NCBI GenBank assembly: GCA_033060915.1
Contig: CM065393.1
Span: 1,782,501 to 1,846,500, forward strand
Origin: Euryodendron excelsum
Lineage: Eukaryota; Streptophyta; Magnoliopsida; Ericales; Pentaphylacaceae
Length of the DNA: 64,000 nt
Direction: 5' to 3'
Shown here: piece by piece, positions 30,974 to 45,900 of the stretch
Numbering within the stretch: the first letter of the stretch is position 1
Layout of the letters: every line of letters begins with the position of its first letter
The notes under the pieces: model-generated
What the model saw: only the letters and a program-made list of their open reading frames with translations
Told to the model about the DNA's origin: nothing
Database searches by the model: none
Position numbers and translations under genes: made by a program

Positions 30974-33900
30974 CCCTAGTCCGTTGAATCGAACAAGAAG
31001 ACGACTGAAGCACAACAGGGTCACCCACTAGTAAAAAATACCACAGTTCAACTAGTAAAAAATTCATAAAAAATGCACAAAACAAGTGTCACATATGTTT
31101 GTTACTCAACGTTGGACACACATGAAACACATGGGTGTCAGTGTAAGTTTAGAGAAAATATGTTTGGAGCCAAATTAAAATGAAAAAATGGATGTATGCA
31201 TGTTAATTCCTTCTTTAGTCTTTTTAATTCTAGGAACCTCAAAATCTAAAACTTCAAATTTGTTTAGGGAATAGAGCTTTTTAAAATAAATACAGGGAAT
31301 TTTTGTTCACGCTTTTTTTCCGAACTTATAAAATGTAAAAAATTATAACTTATTATTTTACTAAATTGCCCAATTACAAGAGAGATTTGGAGTCTGGTAT
31401 AATACATGTTTGGAGTTGAGTATTCAGCTAGGAATGTCTATGTTTCTTGGAGTAGTGGATGTCTGAGGGATCATGATAGGAAGGCTTGGGAAACTACTCC
31501 TTATGTCTAATGTGGCACTTGTGGAGAGGAATATGAGATCTTTTAACTACGCAGAATATTTTTTTCATTGCTTGAAGGGATGGCAATTGTATTATGATAT
31601 TTTTGGTTGACAGAGAGACTCTTTTTCTACATACACTTTTCTAGATTTTTTTGGGAGATTTGTATGTACTTGCAAATATATAGGTGGTCCATAGGTTGTA
31701 TAGGTCATTTGTAAACTTCCTGGATAGAGGGTTGAGTGTGCTCCATTCATTACTTGAAGGGAATGGTGCTTGCCTCCTTAAGCTTTTGGCTGTGGGAGAC
31801 CTTCCATTTTCTTTATGATCTTTTGTAGATCTTTTTGGGGGATTTTTTGGCCCAGTAAATATACAGTTGGTTCATAAGATATATAGACCATTTGTACAAG
31901 GTTGCACACCCTTTTTTGGCTCCTTTAATATATATTTACTAATTTAGTAACGTGAAAAATGAATAGAGTTATAACTTTAATGTATATATAGGAAACTAAT
32001 ATTTATTTGTTATCATGTCCCCGCCATGTCCTTGTCCTATATTTTTAAAGTGCCATGTTGGAATGTTCGTATCGTTTCGTAACGGTATCCATATCCATGT
32101 TTCTTAGGGTGTCGTGTAATTTATCCTAAAAGAACAGATGAAAAAACAAATGAAACTTATTCAATTCAGGAAATAGATATATTGTAATATATCTGAATTT
32201 CAACCAAGATATATTTGGTTCAAAATTTCCTTTAGGTCATATTCCCACCAAGGTTTGAGTGGTATATACCCAATTATTTCAAACCAACATGTGTTGAAGG
32301 TAAAAACATCACGTGTACAACAAGTCATAGGTTCATAGCAAGCACTTAGTTACTGTTAAAGTACGGAGTCTTAATGTTCCCACTTCAGAAAGATGCTTTC
32401 TAGTCTGTTCTTCTCGTATAATCCGATAGTGCAATTCTTAGTAACAGTTCTGTGAAAAGAAATAAAAGGAAGTTTTTCTCTGCATCTTTTTCTTACGGTG
32501 CTGAATTAATTACATACATTTTCCCAAAATTGCAAAATTTTATGAAGAACAAATTTCCAAGGAACTTCCAGAAAAATCAGTTGAAGTAACGACAATTAGA
32601 AGGTGCAAAAGTTAATGCAAATTGCAAGTAATAGCATCACTTAAAATTTGAGAGTTCTCAAAAATGATATATCAAGTTGAAGAAAGTCTTGCACCTGGTT
32701 ATGCTCTTTTATTTCCAAGGAAATGTACTAGAAATAGGGGGTAATATATTTTTAGAAAATTCAAAGACACTCCAATAATGTAGACTAGGCATAAAGCATT
32801 GCAGAATTACCTCCTGTGGGAAATCTCCATTCTCCATTTGAGAATTTATTAGCAATCTTGCTGCACGATGCAAGGGTGTTGGGTCTCTCTCAGCCTGCAC
32901 CAAAAAAACAAAAAAGATATTCAGGAAAATCTAATTCAAAAGCAAAATACAGTAAAACCTGTAAATATACATTTTATTGTTGCACCAAAAAACATGACTA
33001 ATCACGAAATCATTTTGATTCAACCTATTACATTAAGATGTCCAGCAACATAATAAAGCTGTAAAACAGGATATTTTGGCCCAAATCAAATTCTTAAGTT
33101 TACAATTCCACATCCATACTAAATCAGATACGTGGAAAGGCCTCCTGGGGTCTGTCCCAAGAAAAGATAGATAACTTGCATATACTTAAATAATCAGGCA
33201 CAGCTTTTGAGTCAATATGCTTCTTGAAGAAAACAGAAGAAAGCACTCGCAAGGCTGCTGGCCTGTAACAAACAAAGAAAACTAAGATGAGCTTAGACAA
33301 CCCCAGGAATGAAATCACTCCACTCTTTCCCTACGCAGTCCTTTCAAGGCAGAACCAGTCTATGAAGACGAAGCCAATTAAAAATATGGCCAAACTCAAT
33401 CATAAACGAGATAATTAAATTGTCCAGCCTCAGGAAATATTGATAAGAAATTTGTGTAACAACTCCTGTTTCCAGATAGTACATATTCCTATTATTAATG
33501 TGCAACGGGACCTCTTCATTTTTCAAAGGGAAATTGGCTGTTGGTTATTCCAACATCCCATGCTGATTTCTGTTAGAGTAACAAAGGCAATGGCCATCCC
33601 ACTTCCCACTTTCTCCTTGCCTTCTTCTGTATGGTATATCTCAAGTAAGCAGTGGGCACAGATATCAGTGTTCGCTTCTACTCCTAGATTACGTCTCCAA
33701 ATTTCTGAATCTACCATGTCCATTTGGTGCCTGCATATATAGTAGAGTCCATAGTCACACAACAAAGTGACTTCGACCCATTAATGACTTCCTTTAGTAT
33801 AATTTTACTTTATTGTAACCAGTGGTGTCAATTCGAGATACATACCATGTTTTGTTATACCAATTTTAAGTATTGTGCATTGTATCATATCATGTATCGT

Positions 33901-36900
33901 AAGATACATTACCCTATGTTCATTAAGTTAAAAACAATAAGAGGTATCCTAATATAAAAACATAAAAATATTGCAAGAATCAAGTATTGAACTAATATGC
34001 AACTAAAGAATGACAAGTTATTAATCAAAGAGGTAAATGAGTTTGCAATCTTCAAATGGAAGACAACAAGCTAGCCTCCAATGGCCCAAACCAAATAGGC
34101 CTTCAAATCTTCTAATTGATAGATCAATTAATTTCCATTTACGTTTACACAGAGAAACAAATGTAATTTGATTTGAATCACCTTAGTTGGGCGCAACTGC
34201 AGTAGTTAATAACATGTTGGGCTTTCAGGTCTACAACCTATAGAAGAGGAATACTTAGCTGTTTGGATATATGAACCAAAACAGAATTGTCCTTCTTGTT
34301 TTATTATGGCAGTCCAAACAAGCCCTTGGCTCAAATCCTAGGACTAAACCAAATCTAATGGTCCTTAGACGATCCGGAAGTACAATGCAAACCCCAACAC
34401 GAGACAGAATCGCCTCTTAGCTACAAAATGCAGTAGCTATGGTCTCGGATCCCACTCTCTGCCTTCACAAAGAAATTGGTTTCCCTATTTGTAAATATCT
34501 CTTTCCCCTATGATTTCAAAGAAAACTCTCCATTTCTTAGTCTCCGTTTCTTAGTTTCCTATGTCTAATTCATTGATGACAGTTCTCTAACATTATCATT
34601 TGAGAGTCCAGACATGATATGAAATCAAAGTCAAGCTACTCAAGGTTAGATAATTCAAATTATCTCGCTGTGATACACATGGAATCAGGATCTGATATGA
34701 AACTGAAGGATACACAAAAGTATCACACTATACAAGTTACAAGCCATTTTGGATGCTGAAGATGTATCTAAAAAGCATGCGATACAAGAGGAATTCTATG
34801 GTTCTAACACTACTGGTTGTAACAGATGAGATGCCAATCTATTTTACTCCAATGCCTGAACTTCGTCATCCATCTTATAAAGCTTTGGTTCTGAAAGAAT
34901 TGGAATCTTGTCTTATACATAGGTTCACAAAAGAAAGTGACCATGGAAGATGTGGTATAGTTCCACAATAAACTGAAGCAAAGTATTAGATCCATCGAAC
35001 TGGTGAGGAGGAATGCGTATTCATGTACAGGAACAGATTGGTGAGGGGGAGGACAGCTTGAAATGGTCTATCTCAAGTACTGGCAGATCCGGAGTAAAAT
35101 CCTTTTATACCTCTTTGGCAGGTCAGATGGGTTCTTTTTCGTGGGGAGATATACAGGTTTTCTTCCGAAGGTCAAATTTGTTTTTTGGATGGCAATTAAT
35201 GGCAAGATTTTCACCATTGAAGATCTATTGGAAAATAAGCATGAAAAAAAATTCCTAATATCTATTTTAGGAAAGCTTTAGCCTTCAGAATTTTTAAACT
35301 TAGAAAGTCTAAAGGATGAGGGATTAATATAGGGAAATCCACATTGTTCTCATTTATCATAGGATCCCAAGTTATTTTTTCCTACTTGTAATGTGGTCCA
35401 TGTCTGCCTAAGCTATGTCAACCGGACACATTTGGATGCATGTCTGAAGCGTACTGCACCTTCTTAGAGGTGTTCATGCTCCTTGGGTAAGCCACCACAA
35501 ACAACACTATAACCTAAATACCAGTGGAAGTGATTCTACAAGAACCATCTTCATCCTCTGCATCCCTCTAAGTATGCACATTGTTAACAAAACCAGTGAA
35601 TACCACCTAAATCCATTTTCAATAATCAAACAAGAAAACTTAAACTGTGAGCAAAGTGCAGACACATCCCAAAGTCTCCGCTGAACCAGCAGGGCTAAAC
35701 TACACACAGTTACTGATCACTATCCAAAGTAGTAATGCTTATACCAGGTTATGGTCAAATTCTAGAGAGAGAAATATCTAGGGGTAGTTACACTTTACCT
35801 CGTTGTGGTTTGAGCAAAAATCACATGACCCCCATGTAATTTAAAAGTGAACACATAACCCCAATGTGATTTGGACTTAATTGTAAAATGAATGAAAACA
35901 TTTACAATTAACAGTGCAGGGGTATTTTTGTCATTTTATCTCTGCAAAATAGAACATGAAAAGGACGATTTTGCTCTTTTATATCAAAATAAATGGTTGT
36001 CCTCAATAGGGGCATTTTTGTCATTTTAAAAAATTTGCCACATTTTCATCCATTTTACAATTAAGTCCAAAGACTCCGAACCATATGGGGGTCATGTGTT
36101 CACTTTTAAATCACAAGGAGGATGAAAATTTCGTTTTGAGAGGTTGTTTCGGTTGGCTCGAAAACGGAAACGTTTCGGAAACATTTCAGAAATGGTTCAT
36201 GTTTCCAAAATGTTTCCGAATGTTTCAGAAACATTTCAAAAGTAACAAATATTAATACTAAAATACAATCTATTGCATTTTTCTCCATAAAAATTATGCA
36301 ATATTGATAAAAATATTTAAATTTGTATTGATACAATTTATTGTTTTGGTGTATTTTGTCATATTTTGGTGAATATTTCTATGTTCCAATGTGTTGATAT
36401 CGTTATTCAACTAGCTAGGAAGCACGAACACTCCGTTGAATGAGCCGTACCCGTGTCCAACATGTATTGGACACATGTCCAACACATGCCTTGGACACGT
36501 GTGTGGACACAACGGGGGCTTAACTATATATTTTAAAACTAAAAAATGAAACTTATTTTGTAAATAAGAGAACTTTACAATATGAAAATAAAAAAAAGGG
36601 GGCAAATCTCCATTAAAGCAAATCAATCATGAGAGAGAGAGAGAGAGAGAGAGAGAAGCCCTAATTTGTTGGATTGAAGAAGAAGAAGAAGAAGAATATG
36701 TATGCTACTAATATTAGTAGTTAATTTGTATTGTGTGTTCTTTATAAATTTCATATTGGACAATGATGGATGGTTAATAAAGTGTAATAACGTTTTAATA
36801 TTTTGGATAGTTTATGACTTTATAGTCTTATGTATTGATGGAACAACTTTTTTATTGTTGATGTGTTTGTTTACTTTATCATTTTTTGATAGAATGTAAT

Positions 36901-39900
36901 TCACTAATTGTGAATGATTTCTTGCCGATTAAATAGTGAAATATGTTATTTTTTAATTTTAATTAGTATTATCTTATATATTTTTCACTTTTATTTTGTA
37001 AAATATTATATATATATATATATGACATAGAAAAAAATAAAAAAATATATTCTTTTGCCATGTCCCTGCCATGTTGTGTTCTGCATTTTTTAAAAATTAT
37101 CATGTTGGCATGGCCGACACTCATGACTGTTGCATGTGAAGACAATCCATCGACACCATCCAGAAGCCCGCATTTGAAGACTTCCCACAGCCCATCTTGT
37201 TTTAAGATCTACACCATTTGTTAAAGTCTTTAGGGAAGGAAATTTGCAGCCACCACGTTTGATTCAACCAGATAATTCTCTTCCCCTTTATTGTCTATAA
37301 AAGGAAGGGAGCTAGTGGACGCAATAGATATAGTTGAACAAAAGTGAGTGTGAGGAATCGAGAGAGACAATAGTGAGGATTTTGTACGAGAGAGTTTGTT
37401 AAACTCTTGTAACTCCTCTTTTATAATCCCCTATTTGTTCATAGTGAATACCGTAGTGACTCAGTGTTGACGTAGCCCTAAATTATTTGGGTGAACCACA
37501 ATAAATCTGTGTCTCTTTGTGGGCATGCGCTATATTTATTTTCTTTCTTTATCCTCTGTACGATTTTAATTGCTCAGATCTTGGGCAAACCTCCCCAAGA
37601 ATTGGTATCAGAGCCTGGTTTTCTAAAAGGTGGTGGAGCCCGCGAAAGCAGACATTTCTATGAAAAAACACGTTCTGCTACAGTTTCTTCCGCGTGAAGC
37701 TATAGTACCTCCACATGAAGCTACAGTACATTGCTACGGTAACTGAGTTATAGCAGGTTCTGAGTTACAATAGTAGCTGAGTTGCAACAGTTCTTGAGTT
37801 GCAACAATAGCCAATTCCTTAAAACATCAACGATAGCAGAAGACGTAAAGGTCAAAATTAAAAAATTCAATTGTTCAAACTTCGGATTGTGGAAGATGCA
37901 GATAGAGAATTATCTCTACCAGAAGGATCTTTATCTACCTCTTGAAGAAGTCTCAAAGAAGCTGATAGAGATAAAGAAGGAAGAGTGGGATCTACTCGAC
38001 CGTAAAGCCTTGGGTACAATAAGACTGACCCTTGCTGCGTCAGTTGCCTTCAATATCAGGAAGGCAAAGACAACCGAAGGTTTAATGACTGCTCTATCAC
38101 GAATGTATGAGAAGCCCTCTGCTACGAATAAAATCCTTCTTATGAAGAAGTTGTTCAATTTGACGATGTCCAAAGGAGGAGTTGCAATTGAGCATATCAA
38201 CGATTTCAATGCACTGATAAGTCAGTTGGAATCTGTTGAAATTGTATTTAATGATGAAATCAGGGCACTGGCACTGTTATCAAGTCTTCTAGAGAGTTAG
38301 AATCTTTTGGTTGTGGCAGTAAGCAATTCTACAGGTTCGGCAAAATTGGCAACAGATCATATTGTGAATTTGATTCTTAGTGAAGAAACTCGTAGAAAAG
38401 ATAGTGGAAAAACTTCGAGTTTGGCGTTGGCTACTGAAGACAGAGGCAGAAAGCCAAATAGAAGAGGCAACCATAGACAGAACACAAGCCAAACGAGAAA
38501 CGAACGATCAAACGGGTTATCACAATCTCGAGCAAAGTTCAAAGACAAATGTTGAAACTGCGAAAAAACTGGTCACACAAAATAAGATTGCAAAGCACCA
38601 AAGAAACAAGACAATCAACAAGGTGGCAAAAATTTGTCAATGTTTCAGAAGCAGAAATTCCAAGGTATTGTTGTTAGCTTTGGATACTCGCAGTGAATCG
38701 TGGGTGATTGATTCAGGTGCGTCATTCCATGCGACTTTGCACAAGGAGCTGCTTCATAATTATGTATCAGGCAATTTCAGCTAGGTATATCTTGGAAACG
38801 ATGAGGCCTATAGCATAGTTGGCAAGGGTGAGATTCAGATAAACCAACTTAATGGAACAGTCCTAAGAATCAAAGATGTCAGACATGTGTCGTGTTTGAT
38901 GAAGAATCTAATTTCAGTTGGCCAACTCACAGATTCTAGTATTATGATCACATTCAGTGGTGACTCATGAAAGATGACCAAATGAGCTATGGTGGTAGCT
39001 CGTGGAAAAAAAGAAGATACTCTCTATGTTACGTCGGGTACTCATAGTTTAATTACAGTTACATCATTAGAAGTCAAGGCGAGCACGTGGCATCGTAGAC
39101 CTGGGCATATGAGTGACAAAGCGATGAAAGTTCTGCTGTCAAAGGGGAAGCTGCCGGGTTTGAAGTCACTAGACTTGGATTTCTATGAAGACTACGTCTT
39201 GGAAACAAAAAAGCGTAAGTTTCACCAAAGTTCAAAGAACACGCAAGTCAAAATGATTAGAGCTAGTGCATATAGATGTGTGGGGACCATCTCAGGTATC
39301 ATCTCTTGGTAGCTTTTACTATTTTGTTACATTTATTGATGATGCTACTCAAAAACTATGGGTTTACTTCATGAAGAATAAATTTAATTTATTTGATGTC
39401 TTCAAAAAGTGGAAAGCCTTGTTGAGAATAAGATTGGTTCAAAGTTGAAGTGTCTCAAATCCGCCAATGGAGGAGAGTACATAGATGGCTGTGTGAAAAA
39501 GTATTGTGCAGAAAATGAAATTAGACATGCGACGACAATTCTAAGAAAACCACGACAGAATGGTGTGGCAAAACGCATAAACAAAACAATCCTAGAAAGT
39601 GCTAGGAGCATGAGGATTAATGCTGAATTGCCAAAATAATTTTGGGGCAAATTACATCAACCTCCCTTGAAGTTTTTGATTAATACATAAAACTTCTTGT
39701 GGTCCTGAAAATTACATTCCCCTCCCTGAGATTTGAGTCACAGTTTCAATTAACCCCATCTCATTTGGCCTCCGTTAAACATTTAACAGAATCTCTACAA
39801 TGTCGGCAAAAAATTAATTTCATTAACTAAAATGTCCTTATTTGCATGAAATAATTATAATATCCTTGCCAGATGCAATACAATTACCAAATTACCACTC

Positions 39901-42900
39901 TTTTTTTTTTTTTTCCCCCCCTTCCTTTGTCTCTTCTTCCTTCTCTCTCCTCTCTGGCGACCCTAAGCCACCTCCCCGACACCCCAACTCCATACCCTGG
40001 AACAGAACAACCAAAGTACTCTCGCCGCCATTAGAAGGGCCAATCACAGCCAGCAACATCATGCCTTCCTTCCACCACCAAATCTGGAAACCCCGACTCG
40101 TATGACCTCTTATGGATTCGAATCTCCACAAGCAAACTAATCCCATAGAAGGTTGAATGTTCATTTTCCTGAACACCCTCGTTTGGTTTGGCCTACCATT
40201 GACCTAATCACACCCATTAGTGATTCATTGATTCATCTCTCTCTCTATATATATATATATGTATACATATACATATACGCATAATTATCGTGCATTTAGC
40301 CCTCAATTTGGTACTATATGTATAGAAAAATGCTATATGTTTATGCATCGTTATCAAAATTAACCAGGCAGTGTTGGGCGTAGTGCTAATGGGTGGTGAT
40401 TAGGCCACAGCCCAAGATTGTGTTCGAAGAAAAAGAAAGGAAATGAGGAAAGGAGAAGGAGCGGTGATGGTGGTGGTACAATTGGGTGAGGCCAATTGGG
40501 TTTCTAGAAAGAGAGAGGAAGAGAGAAGGAAGAGGCGTTGGTGTCGGTACTGAGAGGCCTGTTTTAGAGAGAGAAAACTAGAGAGAGGAGAGTAGAATAA
40601 GATAAAGGAAAAAATGGTGTTGGGTAGACTGGGATGACCATGGGTGTGAAGTTAGTGGTCGTAAGGAATGTGGCTGGGTGAGCTCCGGAAGGGAGATGGT
40701 TGGCCGGTGGGTCTTGGTCTTCGAAGGAAGTGGGTTTGAGGAGATCGAGGGAGGGAGCTGATGTTGCGGGGTTGGGTTACTGTCCAGCAAATTCTGGTTG
40801 TCCATGATGGTTCTAACACTTTACATTTATGGGTTTATTTATTAGGATTTTTTTCGGGCTCGAGTGTCAAGATCATTTTTTGGGAGTTGATCTTTTGGTA
40901 AGAACACTATGGTTTAATTTAGATATTAATTAGTGACTGGGTATTGTTGAATGTGATTCAAGTCTGTTGAGTTTGTGGTGTCACCGGAGGTTACAGTGGA
41001 GAGAAATCAGTTTGGGTGGTGGCTGTATGTGAGTAAGGATTAGGTGGGTGCTAGTGCAAGATAAGAAAGAGAAAAATAATGGTAAAGATTGAGGTGGCAG
41101 CGTATTGTTTAATTTCAAAGAAGGGTAAGAAAGTAATTACACATGCTACAGTTAACTCTGTTAATGGACAAACTCTGACAGGGAGATTAATGTAGTTTCT
41201 GAAATCTCAGGGAGTGCAGCGTATTACTGAGAAACCTCAAGGGAGGTTGGTGTAATTTGCCCATAATTTTGGGTAGATGCAGTAAGCACAACTGCTTACC
41301 TGATCAATAGAGATCCTTCAGTTCCCTTGAATTGCGGAATCCCAAAAGAGGCTTAGACTGAAAAAGAGGTAAATTTGTCGCATTTAAGAATATTTGGTTG
41401 TACCTCTTATATTCATATTAAGCTTAAGAATAGGAACAAACTTGATCCTAAGTCTTGTAAATGTGTCTTTATTAGTTATGGCTCAAATAATTATGGATAT
41501 CGATTTTAGGATTATAAAAATCGAAAAATAATTAGAAGCATGGATGTGGTATTTAATGAGTCTGTCATGTTGAGTCTGTCATATATAAGGATAGGCTTGA
41601 TGATAAGACTGAGAAGTCTGAGACAGTAAAGCTAGAGCAAATCTCTAGTAAAGATCTGTTGAAACCTCAAGACACGAATGTCGAATTAATACCACCTACA
41701 AAGATGCAAACCCCTTATCCTATGAGGAGGTCTTCGAGAACTATTAAGCATGTAGTTCGGTATTCACCTTCCTTACATTATTTATTGTTGACTGACAATG
41801 GTGAACCTGAGTGCTCTGAGGAAGTTTTACAAGTTGAGACAAGGAAAAAGTGAGAGCTAGCAATGGACGATGAGATGGAGTCTCTCTCGACGAATTAGAC
41901 ATGGGAGTTGGTTCAATTGCCCGAAAGAAAATCTACATTGCACAATAAATGAGTTTATTGTTTAAAAGAAAAACCCGATGGCACCAAGCTATACAAGGTC
42001 AAGTTGGTTGTGAAAGGTTTCCAATAAAAGGTAGATATTGATTACACCGAGATATTCTCTCCTGTTGTTAAGATTTCTACTATCAGAACTATGCTTAGCA
42101 TTATGTCAGTTGAAGATTTGCATTTGGAGCAGTTAGATGTTAAAACTGCATTCCTTCATGGTGATTTGGAAGCGGATATTTATATGCATCAACCCCAGAG
42201 CTATGTTGTGACAAAGAAGGAGAATGTAGTGTGGAGACTTAAGAAAAGGTTGGATGGGCTTAAGTAGGCGCCCAGGCAATGGAACAAAAAGTTTAATAGT
42301 TTCATGACAAGTGCAGGCTTCCATTGGTGCCATGGTGATCATTGCTGTTATTTCGAAAGGCTTGACACTTTATATCAAATACTTCTATTGTATGTAAATG
42401 ATATGCTTGTTGTAGGTTCAAGTATGGATGAAATTACAAAGCTCAAGGAGCAACTGTCTAAAGAATTCGCAATAAATGATTTGGGTGCGGCAAAACAAAT
42501 TCTTGGAATGTGAATTACCAGAGATAGGATGAACAAGAAGTTGAAACTATCACAAGCTGAGTATGTTCGTAAAGTCTTCAAGGGATTCAACCTGGAGAAT
42601 GCTAAATCTGTTAGAACTCCGTTGGCAAGCCATTTTAGACTGACGAAGGAACAATGTGCAACCACACACGAGGAGCGTGAGTACATAGCTAAGGTTCCGT
42701 ATGCCTCAGCCGTTGGCAGTTTGATGTATGCTATGGTCTGTACAAAGCCAAACATTGCTCATGCAGTAAGAGTTGTTAGCAGATTCATGAATAATCTGGG
42801 CAAAGAGCATTGGGAAGCTGTCGAGTGGATATTAAGATATCTAAAGGGTACTCGAGATATGGCTCTGTGGTATGGTGGTTCAAAGATAAGCTTGCATGAG

Positions 42901-45900
42901 TATGTTGACTCTGATTTTGCAGGTGACATTAACAGTGGAAAGAGCACGACTAGGTATGCGTTTACCCTTGACAACGCTGCAATCAGTTGAGTCTCTCAAT
43001 TATAGAAGATTGTGACCATTTCGACTACAGAAGTAGAGTATATTGCAATGACAGAAGCTTACAAGAAAATGATATGGTTTCAGACTTTGGCAAGAATCTT
43101 AATGATTGCAAGTTGTTCATTGATAGTCAAAGTGCAATACATCTTGCAAAGAATTCGACATTTCACTCACGAACAAAGCACATTGACAGTAAGTACTATT
43201 TTGTTCGTTCGCTCTTGAAAGATGGCAAAATCAGTTTGGAGAATATCTACACTAGTAAAAATTCAGCAGATATGTTAACCAAGGCGATTACTACTGAAAA
43301 GCTGAAGTTGTGTTTAACTTCAATTGGTCTTGGCACTTGAGGATGAAGGTATTAAGTCACTGCGATATTATGCGGCGTTACACGGTGTTTGTCTCCAAGT
43401 GGGGGATTATTGTGTGCGGAGATAATCCACCGACACCATCCAGAAGCCCGCATTTGAAGACTTCCCACAACCCATCTTTTTTGAAGATCTGCACCATTTG
43501 TTAAAGTCTTTGGGGTTGCAGCCACCACATTTGATTCAATCGGATGTCTCTCTCTCCCTTTTCTGTCTATAAAAGGAAGGGAGCCAGTGAACGTAATAGA
43601 TATAGTTGAGTAGAAGTGGGTGTGAAGAATCGAGAGAGAAAACAGTGAAGGTTTTGTAAGAGAGAGTTTGTTAAACTCTTGTAACTCCTCTTTTGTAATC
43701 CCTTATTTGTTCATAGCGAATACAGCAGTGACTCAATGTGAACGTAACTCTAAATTGTTTGGGTGAACCATGATAAATCTATGTGCTATATTTATTTTCT
43801 TTCTTTATCCTCTGTACAATTTTAATTGCTCAGATCTTGGGCAAATCTCCCCGACAATGTCTGTGTCTGTGCTTCTTTGTCCACCGGTGTTCCATTTCAT
43901 TTTCTTTAAAAAAAAAAACGTTTCGGCCGTTTCAATAGAAACAAATGAAAATTTTGTTCCTAGAACGATAAAGAGGTCCTTTGATTTTCGCTCAAATCAT
44001 AATGTGGTAAAGTATAATTATCCCAAATATCTATCCAACTTTTAGGTCAACAACTTAATATCAGTAATCAGAGTAAAAAATCAGACAAGACAATGCTGGG
44101 AGTGGAGGTCAGACTTCGAGAGCCCCTTTCATCACTGTGCCATTGTCATGGGAGTATGAGACAAGCACTAATGGAACATTATTTAGTTCAATTTTCTTTA
44201 CGTAAAAGCACCTAGATCCACAATATCTGAATACACCACAGGAAGAAGGCCGCAAAATGGCATTATGACAAAGTTTCAACAACATTCGCAAGGGTAAGCA
44301 GACCAAATAGTGATAACTCACCACATAAATTGAGGAATGTGTATATGGGTCCATATTGGACACAATTTGTGTAGGTCAGTCTTTTTTTTTTTCAAAAAAG
44401 AAAGCAAAACGATGTCGTATAGAAAGTATTCAGATTGAACAGTGAAGGCATCACTTTGCAAATGTCTTGTACGTAAAGACACTAAGTGCAATTACATTGA
44501 AGATGTGTAAAGATTAAAGAACTGAGAATATGAAATAATAATTCCTTCTTTATGATAATATGCAGTCCATTTTTTTTTAGTATAAATAAGATCAAATAAA
44601 TTAGACTTAATAGACTGAAATCAAGCTTTCACCTCAGAGATAACAAACAGTACAATCCTTTGTTAACAGTAATGGAAGTACCACAGAAACTTTATATGTA
44701 CCTGGCCAGCATCAATGAGAGCCAGCATAGCCCATCCAGTATTTACTACATGAGACCTGTTGCCATCGATATTCGAATACACCTGCACAGAAAGCATTAA
44801 ATGAACTTGAGAAAAATAATTAGAAGAGCCGGTATTAATCTGGGCATTAGTGACCTTGGTGTTTCACCCCAAAGTGACTGTATTAAAAGTACCGCTAACT
44901 TACAAGAAATCAGTTTTTATATAGTAAATAAGAAGAATGTATTAAAAATGCACCAAAAGGGGTGCCAACTGGGTCACATAGTTCACCTAAATGGCCTGTC
45001 GAATCGCACACCAGTTCGCGAATTGACAGATTGGATGTCAATTCGAGTCAAATCCGCAAATTACATTAGTCAAACTCACGGATTGCATACGAATTGAGTT
45101 ATTGACCACTTACAAGCTGCCACGTGGTGAGCTTATGATGAGAAATACCGCACCACATAACAACTCATAAGAGAGTGATGCAGAATAAAGAGACCAATAA
45201 TTTTAGTTTACTTAGAATTAGAGTTTTAGTAGGACTTTACTTTAGGAGTTTTATTTCATACAGAATTCTATGTTATTTTCTATTTTTGCATTGCCTATTT
45301 ATATGACACGGTAGGTAAACGAGTGATTAGCTTTGATGTATTATTGAATTGATTGAATATTGAATTTTCTCTTCCTGTGGGTTTCTTTCTCAATTCTCTT
45401 CCTGGTCTTTTCTACCCATTCTAATTCTTTCCTCCTTTTCTCTTCTACCTATTCTATTTTTGCGATTCCTTAGTTGTCTCGTTACGTGTCCTACATCAGA
45501 GAGCCTCGTGTATTCACGATTTGAGAGATGTCAAAGTGCTTTAGAAAAGTTTTGAACCTATGACCACTTTGAGGGATGTAGGGCATTTTGACCACTGAAC
45601 CATACACATCTAGCTTGAACCTCATCTCTCTTTTTTTATTTTATAGCTTTCTCTTTGTACGTATTAGATACAATTACTCATTCATGGAATTGAGGCATAA
45701 AAAAATAAAATTACTAAAATACACTATATAAATATACACATATAATATTTATTTAAATATATACACGCTCTAGGGACGCTCTCGTTCTCAATTCTTTTGA
45801 CAAAGAATGCTCTCGTGCTCGCTCTTGCTCCTACACCCAAACCCGCTTTGTGTGACTTAGGTGCCAACTGCCAACTATGTACACAGGCTGTATACAAAAG

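Larger units (their letters stand above)
37128..43856 (+). mobile_element. Copia-superfamily LTR retrotransposon with nested 1.6-kb MULE
   Basis: Two LTRs (37128-37600 and 43408-43856), a Met-tRNA primer-binding site and a polypurine tract frame a gag-pol relic in Copia order (gag, protease, integrase, RT, RNase H). The flanking 5-mers ATGAC and ATGTC form a target duplication with one mismatch. The element runs antisense to cycloartenol synthase, inside its 11.8-kb intron. Confidence 0.93.
36415..43879. mobile_element. DNA element with CTAGGAAGCAC ends (copy 2), split by a Copia insertion
   Basis: The left end CTAGGAAGCACGAACAC (36415) and the right end TGTCTGTGTCTGTGCTTCTTTG (ends 43879) are imperfect inverted repeats. 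The MITE sequence beside them is TTCAACTAG on the left and TCCACCGG on the right, both corresponding to one TTCCACTAG in the intact MITE copy. That fits an old 8-9 bp target duplication. Its interior matches copy 1 (30576-32107). Confidence 0.7.
36115..43962. mobile_element. MITE copy A, split by a nested insertion
   Basis: The left half (36115-36414, from AAAATTTCG... through CGGAAACGTTTCGG...) and the right half (43880-43962, AACGTTTCGGCCGTTTC ... ATTTTGTTCC) together match, in order, the intact copy at 55392-55753 read on the minus strand. The 7.5 kb between them is therefore an insertion. The ends read AGGAACAAAATTTC or close variants. Confidence 0.8.

Noticed and set aside
30800..31085. 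His/Thr-repeat proteins on the minus strand
   Set aside because: Simple translation of the GT microsatellite.
39842..40176. Overlapping 87- and 94-codon frames inside the 1.6-kb MULE
   Set aside because: They are opposite-strand readings of a CT-rich stretch with no domain.
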